From: Parapedobacter sp042666505
Lineage (GTDB): Bacteria; Bacteroidota; Bacteroidia; Sphingobacteriales; Sphingobacteriaceae
Assembly (NCBI RefSeq): GCF_042666505.1
Contig: NZ_JBHTDN010000005.1
Span: 248,001-312,000, forward strand
DNA: 64,000 nt
Reading direction: 5' to 3'
Positions 43,085-51,609 of this stretch are shown here, piece by piece (position 1 is the stretch's first letter; each line of letters starts with the position of its first letter). Below the pieces are notes generated by a model, which saw only the letters and a list, made by a program, of their open reading frames with translations, was not told the origin of the DNA and did no database searches. The position numbers and the translations under genes were made by a program.

Positions 43085-46069
43085 TTAAAATTCAAGATTA
43101 ACGCCAACTACAAACGAGCGGCTTTGCGGATAGGTGCCCCAATCTATCCCCTGTACGGCCCCGCTATTGCCCCATTGGTTGACTTCAGGGTCCATTCCCG
43201 AATAATTGGTCCAGGTAAGTAAGTTGGTGGCCGAAATATAAGGCTGAATCCGGTTGATACCCAGTCGGGTCAGCGAGTTTGTACGGACGTTATACCCGAG
43301 TGATAGGTTTTTTACCCGGAGGTAACTCCCGTCCTCCACAAAGTAAGAGGAGTTACGTAAGGTAAACCCGGCTCGTGGTACGTCGGTGATCTGACCGGGG
43401 ATGCGCCAGCGGTCTAGCACACGGGTCGACTGGTTTTTGCCGTCGTACATCCCTTCGGTCTCGATACGTGAAGCGTTGAACACATCGTTTCCGTAGGATC
43501 CTTGGAGGAAAACGCTGAGACTGAAGTTCTTCCAAGAAAGCGAGTTGGTCAGCCCAAATGTGAAATCGGGATTTGGATCGCCGATGTAGGTCCGGTCAGT
43601 AGAAGAAATCCGGCCGTCTGCATTCAGGTCACGATAAATCATATCGCCCGTTTCCGGATCTACACCATCGCTGATGTACCCGAAGAATCCACCGAGTGCT
43701 CGCCCTGGCTCATTACGCACCACGTTTTCACGGATCACATCACTGGTTCTAGCCGTTGTGTATACCTGCTGAAGCGCCAATTTGTCCAATCGGTTGCGGT
43801 TAAAGGAGATGTTGAAGTCGGTTTCCCAACCAAACTCGCCGGTCAGGTTGCGGCTATTTACGGCCATTTCGAATCCGCGGTTGCTCATTTCTCCCTCGTT
43901 GCGGATGATGGAACCGGACGTTTGGCCCGGCGGAAGAGTGACGTACATGAGCATGTCAGTGGTTTTCTTGTGGTAGTAATCCAGGTTTACGGTTAGCCTA
44001 CTGCTGAAAGCCGTAAAATCGATGCCGACACCCGTTTGGGTAGTGGTCTCCCATGTAAGGTCCCGTGTACGCAGGTTGGCGGGCAAAATGGTGGGCACCG
44101 CATTGGCATACTCTTCTTCAAACCACGGGAGACGTGTAAGATTGTACCGCTGCAAATATCCATAGTCGCCCACTCCGGATTGGTTGCCCGTCTGTCCCCA
44201 GCCCCCGCGGATTTTTAGATCATCCAGCCAAGCGACGTCTTGAAGAAACGGTTCGGCGGAAAGTCGCCAGGCTGCCGAGAGGCTTGGAAATACGCCCCAT
44301 CGGTGATCGGGATGAAGTTTGGAAGAGCCATCGGAGCGAAGGTTGGCGGTCACGAGGTATTTGCTGTCAAAATTGTAAGAAATGCGCCCGAAGAAGGACA
44401 TGATGGTCCAGTCCGAACCGCCACTTCCAGTATTGTCCCATGCAATGCGGTTGGCGGCATTAAGCGTCTGTATCAGTCCGTTCCGGTAATGCGAACCGTT
44501 AATCCAACTGTTGGAGTAATCAGATTGGGTCCAAGAGGACCCCGCCATCACCTCCAGGCTATGCCGGTCAAACGATTTACTGTAATTCGCCACGTTGTCC
44601 CAGGTGAGCACCGTATTGGTGTTGCGGTTATCCGACCCTTCACCGAACTGGTTGCGGCCCCAGGAGGTGGTATAGGGATCCAGAAAGGAAGTATTTACCG
44701 CATTGCGGCGGTCCAGGGTAAATGAAGACTTGAGCGACAGTTCGGGAAGGAAAGTAATTAAGGCGTGTCCCGAAGCAATTATCCGGTTTTCCCGGTTCTT
44801 GTTATCCTTGCTACGGGCTAAATTTTCCAGCGGACTTGTGATATTGACGCCATAGAAATTGGTGTTATATTGCCCGGGATTTTCCGGATCCCATATCGGA
44901 GCGAAAGTTGGCGTGTTGATCACCGACAGTACCACACCGCCCCGATTGGCACCGTTTCCGGTGTTGACTCCGTTGTTGGAATAGTCGGAATAGGTGACGT
45001 TGGCATTGACATTAAGCCATTTCCGCACCTGATTGTCAATGTTAGCCCTAAAATTATACCGTTTGTAAAAAGCCGCATTAAGTGTGCCCTGTTCATCCAG
45101 GTAACCGCCTGAAAGGAAGTATTTCAGCTTCTCCGTACCATCCGAGATAGATACTTGATAGTTTTGAATCTGGCCGGGGCGATAGGTTTCCTTAAACCAA
45201 TCGGTCTGATCAGTCAGCCCATCCGGTAAATTTACGATGCCGATCTCGTCCATCAGCTCGGCGTATTGCGCAGTGTTTAGGGGTGTGATCGAGTTGGCAA
45301 CCCGATTTTGGGTCACTTGGGCGTTTACTGCAATGCGTGCCTCACCCGGCTTACCGGTTTTGGTAGTGATCAGCACCACCCCGTTGGCTGCACGTGAACC
45401 ATAGATAGCCGCGGAAGATGCGTCTTTCAATATTTGCATGTCGGCAATGTCTTGCGGCGAGAGGAAATTAATGTTGTCTACCGGTACGCCATCCACCACG
45501 TAAAGCGGGTCGTTGCTAGCGTTAAATGAAGTAGTTCCCCGTATCCGGATAGACGTTTCGCCTCCGGGAGCACCATTGGGTTGAATGACAGACACACCGG
45601 CGGCTCTACCTTGAATCGCCTGCGCTGCCGATACGATCGGCCGTTCATTGAGGTCGTCCATCGAAACGCTGGCAATAGCGGTGGTCACATCTTTGCGTTT
45701 TACAGATCCATATCCGATCACCACCACGTCTTCCAGCACGTTCAACGCGGGGTGGAGTTGCACCACCATGGGTTGACCTGCGGCAGGCAGTTCGAGAGAA
45801 TGATAACCGATAAAAGAAATAGCGATAATGGCCTCTCCGGGCACGTTATTAAGCACGAAAAAGCCATTTTCGTCGGTTGTTGTTCCGTTAGTTGTTCCCT
45901 TTTGAGATACGGACACCCCCAATAACGGTTCGCCAGTGCTTGCATCGGTCACGGTACCCGTAATACGCCGGACATTGGGTTGGGCAAAGCCGGGTGAGGC
46001 ACTGATGCATGCCAGTAGTAAAAGAATAGGGAATAGACCCCTTTTGAATTGAATAAAAAAAAGCTGCAT
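43085..46069 (-). CDS. SusC/RagA-type TonB-dependent transporter of the GH30 locus
   Basis: Start placed at the ATG at 46069 (MQLFFIQFKRG); the frame begins two codons earlier with TTG. 994 residues: Sec signal ending SPGFAQ, carboxypeptidase-regulatory-like domain (about 35-110), TonB-box region LEDVVVIGYGSVKRKDVTT, plug (RIRGTTSFNASNDPLYVVDGVP; QILKDASSAAIYGSRAANGV) and a barrel ending FVVGVNLEF. It is the first gene of the four-gene operon. The 230 bases upstream carry several palindromes likely bound by the regulator encoded next to it. Confidence 0.96.
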   Translation of the reverse strand: MQLFFIQFKRGLFPILLLLACISASPGFAQPNVRRITGTVTDASTGEPLLGVSVSQKGTTNGTTTDENGFFVLNNVPGEAIIAISFIGYHSLELPAAGQPMVVQLHPALNVLEDVVVIGYGSVKRKDVTTAIASVSMDDLNERPIVSAAQAIQGRAAGVSVIQPNGAPGGETSIRIRGTTSFNASNDPLYVVDGVPVDNINFLSPQDIADMQILKDASSAAIYGSRAANGVVLITTKTGKPGEARIAVNAQVTQNRVANSITPLNTAQYAELMDEIGIVNLPDGLTDQTDWFKETYRPGQIQNYQVSISDGTEKLKYFLSGGYLDEQGTLNAAFYKRYNFRANIDNQVRKWLNVNANVTYSDYSNNGVNTGNGANRGGVVLSVINTPTFAPIWDPENPGQYNTNFYGVNITSPLENLARSKDNKNRENRIIASGHALITFLPELSLKSSFTLDRRNAVNTSFLDPYTTSWGRNQFGEGSDNRNTNTVLTWDNVANYSKSFDRHSLEVMAGSSWTQSDYSNSWINGSHYRNGLIQTLNAANRIAWDNTGSGGSDWTIMSFFGRISYNFDSKYLVTANLRSDGSSKLHPDHRWGVFPSLSAAWRLSAEPFLQDVAWLDDLKIRGGWGQTGNQSGVGDYGYLQRYNLTRLPWFEEEYANAVPTILPANLRTRDLTWETTTQTGVGIDFTAFSSRLTVNLDYYHKKTTDMLMYVTLPPGQTSGSIIRNEGEMSNRGFEMAVNSRNLTGEFGWETDFNISFNRNRLDKLALQQVYTTARTSDVIRENVVRNEPGRALGGFFGYISDGVDPETGDMIYRDLNADGRISSTDRTYIGDPNPDFTFGLTNSLSWKNFSLSVFLQGSYGNDVFNASRIETEGMYDGKNQSTRVLDRWRIPGQITDVPRAGFTLRNSSYFVEDGSYLRVKNLSLGYNVRTNSLTRLGINRIQPYISATNLLTWTNYSGMDPEVNQWGNSGAVQGIDWGTYPQSRSFVVGVNLEF

Positions 46070-46093
46070 ATCCAAGATGTTAATACAGGTTAC

Positions 46094-46122
46094 TAATTGG
46101 GTGTAATTGGTGACCCCAATTA
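46094..46122 (-). promoter_or_regulatory. Operator-like cluster of TAATTGG half-sites upstream of susC
   Basis: TAATTGGG (46094-46101) and CCCAATTA (46115-46122) form an 8-bp perfect inverted repeat. A further direct TAATTGG copy lies at 46104-46110, ten bases (one helical turn) from the first. The cluster begins 25 bases upstream of the susC ATG. No full -33/-7 consensus is present on the minus strand, as expected for an activator-dependent promoter; TATAATTG at 46124-46117 is a degenerate -7 candidate. Confidence 0.5.
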
Positions 46123-46125
46123 TAT

Positions 46126-46147
46126 CACATAGCGACTATCGCTTGTG
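46126..46147 (-). promoter_or_regulatory. Palindrome upstream of susC
   Basis: CACA-T-AGCGA-CTA-TCGCT-TGTG: nine paired bases per arm with one extra T in one arm and a 3-base centre. It lies next to the TAATTGG cluster, about 60-80 bases before the susC start, a usual place for an activator site. Confidence 0.45.
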
Positions 46148-46301
46148 TCAGACAAAATTAAGCGTCCTTTATGCGCAAGCGCCATACCCAGAAACGTGAT
46201 GAGGGGAAAAAGTAAGGTGCTTTAAAGTGTAGGTTGTTTGTATTCAGCATATTAGGGTTTTTCAGGCCACGGAAAAAGTAGCCCTAAAGAAAGGATTTGG
46301 A

Positions 46302-47924
46302 TCAGGAAATCTGCCGAAGCGTACCGATTTGCTTGATTTTTGCTTCAAATTCTTCGCGCGACATCGCTGTTTTGTGCCTTATTTTCGTGCGATAGTTATA
46401 AACGGTTTGCAGGGAATAGCGCAAGAAGCCGGCGATTTTCACACTATCTGTGATGCCCAGGCGCAACAACGCAAAAATCCTCAACTCGGTATTGAGTTGT
46501 TCTCCGGGCTTTGGATGGATTGCTTCATCCGGTAAAAGCAAACTGTTGAATTCGGAAACGAATGTCGGATAAAGGTTGAGGAAGATGGTGTCAAAGTTAT
46601 AATACAGCTCGGCCAATTCGTTTTCGGCAAGGTCTGTCGATTTTAGTTCCTTGAGTAATAGATCGTAATGGTTGTTGACGGCTTTCTTATGAAGGGATTT
46701 GCGATAATTTTCGAGCTTTTCAATGTTAGCCGAACAAATGTCAAAAAAATGCGCGATGTATTCTTCCTTGATATGGTTCGCCTCGAACAGGTTTTCGTTG
46801 GCCTCCTGGAGGGCATGGTTTAGCTGACTAAGCTGTTGGTTGGTTTCGAAAAGGGCCTTTCGGGTTTTAGCGAGGCGTTTCACCTGGATATAGCTGTACG
46901 CGATGCCAATAATCAAACCGATAGACAACAAGCTGGTTAAAATCAAGAAATGCCGGAGTTTTGCCTTCTGTTCCTGTTCGAGTGTCCGGAAAGACGCATT
47001 AATGATGGGGTAATAGGTGGTACTCTCTACTGTACGATACCGGACATTACAAAAAATGGCGTCGTTGATCGCTGACTCCATAAACTGATAGGCCTGTGTA
47101 ATATCGCCCATATCGTAGAACGTGAGTGCTAAGCTTTGGAAAGACGCATTGTCTTTGATGGAGTTTATGACGTCGGTAACGGCTGATAAAGCAAAATAAT
47201 GCAGTTGCCGGTCAATATCACCCTTATTTTTACTGATGATCCCAAGGAGGTAAGTAATGAGCGCTTGCTCTGGATTTTTCCTGTCGGTCTGTCCGAGCAA
47301 GGCAAGCAATCTCGTTTCTGCCTGTCTGGGTTGCCCGCGGTATAGGATGCGCGTTGCCGCAGTGATTTTATATTTTAATGAGGCCGTATCGAGCACAGCC
47401 AATAGCGAATCGCGATATAATTCGCTTTTCCGGTAATAGATGTCGTTGCCATTGCTTTGTCCATAACGGCTACAGAAAGCAAGGTAGGTTTCGAAATAAT
47501 TGGGTAGCAGCTCGTCGGCAAGCGTATTACGGTTGATTCCCTTGAGCAATCCTTCCGATTCGATATAAAGCCCACCGGAGGAATATAGCCAGGCCAATTG
47601 GATCGCGGTTTCGTCTTTGAAGAGAGTGTTGGCTAACTTCTCTGCTATCTGTTGGTTTTGTTGTGCGTGAAAAATGGCGGAGTCGGCTTGGTATTTTTTA
47701 TACCCTTCGATAAGCTGCCGGTTTATTTGATATCTGCGAATGAGATTCGACTTGTTCAAGTGCAGCTGTTGCTTGAGGGCAGCAAGCTGGTTTTCTTTTA
47801 TCGTATCGTATAGACTCCTGTTTTGCATCACTTGCCGAAGTTGCACAAGCACAGCATCGTCCGCCTTAGCGGGAAAAGCAACTAAGGCTATGATGAGCAG
47901 CAACAAGAAAGGGCTCGGCTTCAT
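46302..47924 (-). CDS. SusR-like membrane-spanning regulator (DUF6377 family), HTH at C-terminus
   Basis: Start placed at 47924 (MKPSPFLLLL), 540 residues; the earlier ATG at 47939 overlaps the -7 box. Order: Sec signal (to about residue 20), a periplasmic all-helical TPR-like sensor region (about 25-320), one transmembrane helix (LILTSLLSIGLIIGIAYSYIQ, about 325-347), a coiled coil (ARKALFETNQQLSQLNHALQ), and a C-terminal DUF6377/LuxR-like DNA-binding part (RIFALLRLGITDSVKIAGFL, SLQTVYNYRTKIRHK). SusR-type proteins sense a saccharide in the periplasm and activate the adjacent susCD operon. It is encoded directly upstream of, and in the same direction as, the GH30 locus, from its own promoter. 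Confidence 0.88.
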   Translation of the reverse strand: MKPSPFLLLLIIALVAFPAKADDAVLVQLRQVMQNRSLYDTIKENQLAALKQQLHLNKSNLIRRYQINRQLIEGYKKYQADSAIFHAQQNQQIAEKLANTLFKDETAIQLAWLYSSGGLYIESEGLLKGINRNTLADELLPNYFETYLAFCSRYGQSNGNDIYYRKSELYRDSLLAVLDTASLKYKITAATRILYRGQPRQAETRLLALLGQTDRKNPEQALITYLLGIISKNKGDIDRQLHYFALSAVTDVINSIKDNASFQSLALTFYDMGDITQAYQFMESAINDAIFCNVRYRTVESTTYYPIINASFRTLEQEQKAKLRHFLILTSLLSIGLIIGIAYSYIQVKRLAKTRKALFETNQQLSQLNHALQEANENLFEANHIKEEYIAHFFDICSANIEKLENYRKSLHKKAVNNHYDLLLKELKSTDLAENELAELYYNFDTIFLNLYPTFVSEFNSLLLPDEAIHPKPGEQLNTELRIFALLRLGITDSVKIAGFLRYSLQTVYNYRTKIRHKTAMSREEFEAKIKQIGTLRQIS

Positions 47925-47928
47925 CTTA

Positions 47929-47936
47929 CAAAAGTA
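47929..47936 (-). promoter_or_regulatory. -7 box for the SusR-like regulator
   Basis: TACTTTTG on the minus strand, only 4 bases before the ATG at 47924, implying a leaderless transcript. It excludes the ATG at 47939 as start. Confidence 0.6.
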
Positions 47937-47975
47937 CATAAAATGGGCTTATAGAAAGGCGGGTGTAACGAAGCG

Positions 47976-48005
47976 TTATGTTCCGGAAGTAACTTGTTAT
48001 CTTTA
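47976..48005 (+). promoter_or_regulatory. -33/-7 promoter for the D-lactate dehydrogenase gene
   Basis: TTA (47976-47978), 19 bases, TATCTTTA (47998-48005; last base A instead of G). The ATG at 48010 is 4 bases downstream, so a leaderless start is likely. It is divergent from the regulator promoter within 70 bases. Confidence 0.5.
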
Positions 48006-48009
48006 ACCC

Positions 48010-49008
48010 ATGAAAATCAGTTTTTTCTCTGCAAAGCCCTATGACCGGACGTTTTTTGGGCGGCTCAACGAAACTTTCGGCTTCGAGTTCATATTTTATG
48101 AAACACATTTGGGGCCGCACATTGTCAATGTAGTTGAAGCATCGGATGCTGTTTGTGCATTTGTAAATGACAAGCTCTCCGCGGAGGTATTGGGCGCATT
48201 GGCCAACCGGGGCGTGAAATACATTGCCATGCGATGTGCTGGTTTCAATAATGTCGACCTGGACGCCGCGAGAAAATACGGCCTGCGCGTTTGCCGGGTA
48301 CCGTCCTACTCGCCTGAAGCGGTAGCAGAACATGCCTTGGCCATGATGCTCACCCTTAACCGAAAAACCCATAAAGCGTATAACCGTGTGCGGGAGCAGA
48401 ATTTCTCGCTCAATGGTCTCATGGGCTTTAATCTTCACGGGAAAACGATCGGTGTCGTCGGTACGGGCAATATCGGAAAAGCATTTATCCGCCTTATGAG
48501 CGGTTTTGGCTGCGAATTACTTGCCTATGACCTGGCTGAGGACGATGCGCTTAAAGCCGCCGGCGTGCGGTATACGCCGTTGTCCGAACTGTATAGTCGG
48601 GCAGATGTTATTTCGTTGCATTGCCCGTTGACCGAAGATACGAAGCACCTCATCAATCCCGCATCGCTAAAGCTTATGAAGCCGGGCGTTATGATTATCA
48701 ATACAAGCCGCGGTGGGCTCATTGACACGACGGCCGCGTTAGAAGGGCTGCGATCCAAGCGCATCGGCTATCTGGGGATTGATGTATACGAACAGGAAGA
48801 GAAGCTCTTTTTCAGGGACCTTTCACAGACGATATTGGACGATGATGCGATCCAGCTGCTTATGAGCTTTCCTAATGTGTTGGTGACGGGCCACCAAGCC
48901 TTTTTTACGGCTGAAGCATTAGAAGAGATTGCTTCTACGACGCTGACCAACCTGTCACGCCTTTCACAGGGACTTAATCCCGAAAATCCGGCAGCGTTGC
49001 TGGTATAA
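48010..49008 (+). CDS. ldhA: D-2-hydroxyacid dehydrogenase, D-lactate dehydrogenase type
   Basis: 332 residues, the usual length. It reduces pyruvate to D-lactate with NADH in the cytoplasm. The Rossmann motif is GVVGTGNIGKAF (about residue 148), the catalytic Arg is in NTSRGGLID, Glu in GIDVYEQEE, and His in VTGHQAFFT. The N-terminus MKISFFSAKPYDRTFF and RCAGFNNVDLDAA are typical of the fermentative LdhA family rather than of PGDH. It is divergent from the SusR-like regulator. Confidence 0.93.
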   Translation: MKISFFSAKPYDRTFFGRLNETFGFEFIFYETHLGPHIVNVVEASDAVCAFVNDKLSAEVLGALANRGVKYIAMRCAGFNNVDLDAARKYGLRVCRVPSYSPEAVAEHALAMMLTLNRKTHKAYNRVREQNFSLNGLMGFNLHGKTIGVVGTGNIGKAFIRLMSGFGCELLAYDLAEDDALKAAGVRYTPLSELYSRADVISLHCPLTEDTKHLINPASLKLMKPGVMIINTSRGGLIDTTAALEGLRSKRIGYLGIDVYEQEEKLFFRDLSQTILDDDAIQLLMSFPNVLVTGHQAFFTAEALEEIASTTLTNLSRLSQGLNPENPAALLV

Positions 49009-49111
49009 GCAGCAGGCGATTGCCGGTGGACTGGCTTTTGTGGGGGTCATCCGTAACGAATAAAAGCAATTTATCTTAACTTTAGACCCGATAACCTATA
49101 TAGTTCATAGC

Positions 49112-51262
49112 ATGTCGAAGTTACACCGAAGAGATTTCATTAAAATATCTGCGACGGCCGGACTGGCCGCCTCCCTCTGGGAGCCCCTTTTGCAAAAAGC
49201 GTTGGCGGTAGAGGCGCATACGGCCACACGGTCGATAAAAGATGTGCAGCACATTGTCATCCTCATGCAGGAAAATCGTTCATTTGACCACTATTTCGGT
49301 GCCATGAAAGGCGTGCGTGGTTTTGGAGACCGTTTTCCGATTCCCCTTGAAAGCGGCCAGCGGGCATTTCATCAATCGGATGGCCAAAAAATTGTGCCTC
49401 CTTATCGAGTCGATAAGAAAGCGTCAAATGCGGCTTTCATCAACGGCACTCCGCACAATTTTCCAGATACGCAAGCTGCTTGGAATCAAGGAAAATATGG
49501 GTTTTGGCCGTTGTTCAAAACACCCTCATCCATGGCTTATTACACCCGGGAGGAAATTCCTTTTCAGTACGCCATGGCCGAATATTTTACCATCAGCGAT
49601 GCGTATCATTGCTCCATCGCGACCGGGACAGACCCGAACCGGATCGTTTTCTGGTCTGGGTCGGTTTGTGACCCGTTAAAACGGGCAGCGGGTATCAATT
49701 GTACGGATGCGGACTCCGAGCCGGTTAATCTCCGCTGCTGGATCAAGGGTGAAATGCCCGAGCCGGGATATACATACCAAGGAAGCGCGTTCAGGTGGCC
49801 CACCATTCCCGACGTATTGCAGAAAGCCGGGATAAGTTGGCGCATTTATCAAGACCCGAATGACAATTGGACCGGAGCCATGCATGGTTGCCTGGCGTTC
49901 GATAGTTTTCGGAACGCCAAGCCTGGCGATCCGATTTACGAAAACGGGATGCGGCATTGGTCGCTGGAGGACCTGGCCAATGACGTAAAAAACAAAAAAC
50001 TGCCCCAAGTGAGCTGGATATTGCCTTCGCAAAGCAACTCGGAACATCCGGGCGCCCCTTCCAGTCCTTACCGTGCCTCTGATTTTACGCATCAGGTATT
50101 GTCGGCCATTACATCCAATCCGGAGGTATGGAGCAAAACGGTATTCTTCCTGACGTTCGATGAGAATGATGGTCTTTTCGATCACCTGCCGGCTCCCGCG
50201 GTTCCTTCTTATAACCTGGATGGCACGCTCGCGGGCAAGTCTACGATAGACGTTGCTGGCATGTATTTCCATGACGATAAGGATAATCTGGAAGATATGG
50301 AGACCGATCGCGTCTATATCGACAAAAGGGATAACATTTCCGGCAATTTGCGCCCTTGGGGCATGGGGCCGCGCGTGCCCCTGTACATTTTGTCTCCTTG
50401 GAGTAAAGGTGGCTGGGTTGATTCTGCCGTAGCCGACCATACATCGGTGGGACAGTTCTTAGAGAAAAGATTCGGCATTGTCATTCCGGCTATCTCCCCT
50501 TGGCATCGTGCGGTTAGCAGCGACCTGACGTCGGCATTCGACTTTGTCACGCCCAACGATCCGAAGCTACCGATCATGCCGGACACATCCGGATTTGAAC
50601 GCATAGATGCCGCTTCAAAGGAACTTCCCAAGGCGACGGCTCCGCAACAACCTTCCCAATTGTATCAAGAGCGGGGAACCCGTCTTTCAAGAGCGCTTCC
50701 CTACCGCCTGCATTGCACACTGAAACGCCTGAAAGACCAGAATCAGGTGCAGTTGCTTTTTGCAAACAAGGGCGGCAAAGGTGCGGTATATCATGTATAT
50801 GATATGCATAGGCTGGATCGAATCCCACGCCGGTACACCGTAGAGGCAGGCAAATCATTGACAGACGAATGGACGGTCGGTGAAACCAAGGGTGCGTATG
50901 ACCTCGAAGTATATGGCCCTAACGGTTACTTTCATAAATTCGCGGGAAATATGGGCAATGCTGAACCGGAAATCGAACTGGAATATAATCACCGCAATAG
51001 CGGGCTGTCTATCTTTTTACGGAACGGTTCGCCCGCTCGGCTAACGATAGAAGTTGAGGCAAATGCATACGGTTATGAAAAGCTGGGGCCTGTTGTCCTG
51101 GCTCCCGGCAAAACGCAAAAGGAACGGGTAAATCTTGAAATGAGTAACTGTTGGTACGACTTCACGGTAAAAGCCGCTAGTGGATTTTCGCACCGTTTTG
51201 CAGGAAGGGTTGAAACAGGGCGGAACGGCATCAGTGACCCCGCAATGGCAACGGAAATATAG
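49112..51262 (+). CDS. plcC: Phosphocholine-specific phospholipase C, Tat-exported
   Basis: 716 residues. The N-terminus LHRRDFIKISATAGLAAS is a Tat signal. The acid-phosphatase-superfamily PLC motif HIVILMQENRSFDHYFG follows at about residue 46; further conserved blocks are YHCSIATGTDPNR, WILPSQSNSEHPGAP, FLTFDENDGLFDH and RVPLYILSPWSKGG. Two PLC C-terminal (DUF756-type) beta-domains are visible after about residue 525. It hydrolyses phosphatidylcholine or sphingomyelin to diacylglycerol or ceramide and phosphocholine outside the cytoplasm, most simply for phosphate or choline scavenging in a soil organism. The gene stands alone. Confidence 0.93.
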   Translation: MSKLHRRDFIKISATAGLAASLWEPLLQKALAVEAHTATRSIKDVQHIVILMQENRSFDHYFGAMKGVRGFGDRFPIPLESGQRAFHQSDGQKIVPPYRVDKKASNAAFINGTPHNFPDTQAAWNQGKYGFWPLFKTPSSMAYYTREEIPFQYAMAEYFTISDAYHCSIATGTDPNRIVFWSGSVCDPLKRAAGINCTDADSEPVNLRCWIKGEMPEPGYTYQGSAFRWPTIPDVLQKAGISWRIYQDPNDNWTGAMHGCLAFDSFRNAKPGDPIYENGMRHWSLEDLANDVKNKKLPQVSWILPSQSNSEHPGAPSSPYRASDFTHQVLSAITSNPEVWSKTVFFLTFDENDGLFDHLPAPAVPSYNLDGTLAGKSTIDVAGMYFHDDKDNLEDMETDRVYIDKRDNISGNLRPWGMGPRVPLYILSPWSKGGWVDSAVADHTSVGQFLEKRFGIVIPAISPWHRAVSSDLTSAFDFVTPNDPKLPIMPDTSGFERIDAASKELPKATAPQQPSQLYQERGTRLSRALPYRLHCTLKRLKDQNQVQLLFANKGGKGAVYHVYDMHRLDRIPRRYTVEAGKSLTDEWTVGETKGAYDLEVYGPNGYFHKFAGNMGNAEPEIELEYNHRNSGLSIFLRNGSPARLTIEVEANAYGYEKLGPVVLAPGKTQKERVNLEMSNCWYDFTVKAASGFSHRFAGRVETGRNGISDPAMATEI

Positions 51263-51271
51263 TCCCTCGAG

Positions 51272-51466
51272 TCAGTACCGAATCCGGAGGTATAACATCA
51301 AGGCGCACAACGCCACCGCAAGAAAGAAGCAAGTGAGCCCGAAGCTCCGGACACGACTGCGTGCGTGAGCGGACAGAAAAGAATGCCTGCTATTTTTCGA
51401 TAATAGATAGGTGCCGAGATATCCTCCGATAAATAACAACACGATCGCTAAAAAGAGGACTTTCAT
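51272..51466 (-). CDS. Small two-helix membrane protein, function unknown
   Basis: Start placed at the ATG at 51466 (MKVLFLAIVLLFIGG), giving 64 residues; an upstream in-frame start at 51505 is possible. Two hydrophobic helices (about 2-22 and 42-62) flank a basic, polar loop (SKNSRHSFLSAHARSRVRS). The layout resembles DUF3325-type small proteins but I cannot assign it. It is convergent with the phospholipase gene, 9 bases away. The amphipathic pattern argues that it is real; there is no promoter match. Confidence 0.5.
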   Translation of the reverse strand: MKVLFLAIVLLFIGGYLGTYLLSKNSRHSFLSAHARSRVRSFGLTCFFLAVALCALMLYLRIRY

Positions 51467-51583
51467 TTTCCGGATGAAAATAGCGTTTGCTTTGCATAAA
51501 TCCAAATTCGGCGTAATGGAAAAAGGTTTTTGGAAGTGACAGAAAAGTGGTCCGGGAAGAACGGAAATTAAACGATTTTCAAT

Positions 51584-51591
51584 TATGTTTG
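51584..51591 (+). promoter_or_regulatory. -7 box for the histidine kinase gene
   Basis: TATGTTTG, 18 bases before the TTG start at 51610. No TTG at the -33 position. Confidence 0.4.
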
Positions 51592-51609
51592 TAAATCCGT
51601 GCTTTTAGG

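Noticed and set aside
49676..50440. 254-codon minus-strand frame inside the phospholipase gene
   Set aside because: Antisense shadow of a well-conserved enzyme; arginine- and isoleucine-rich translation with no recognisable domain.
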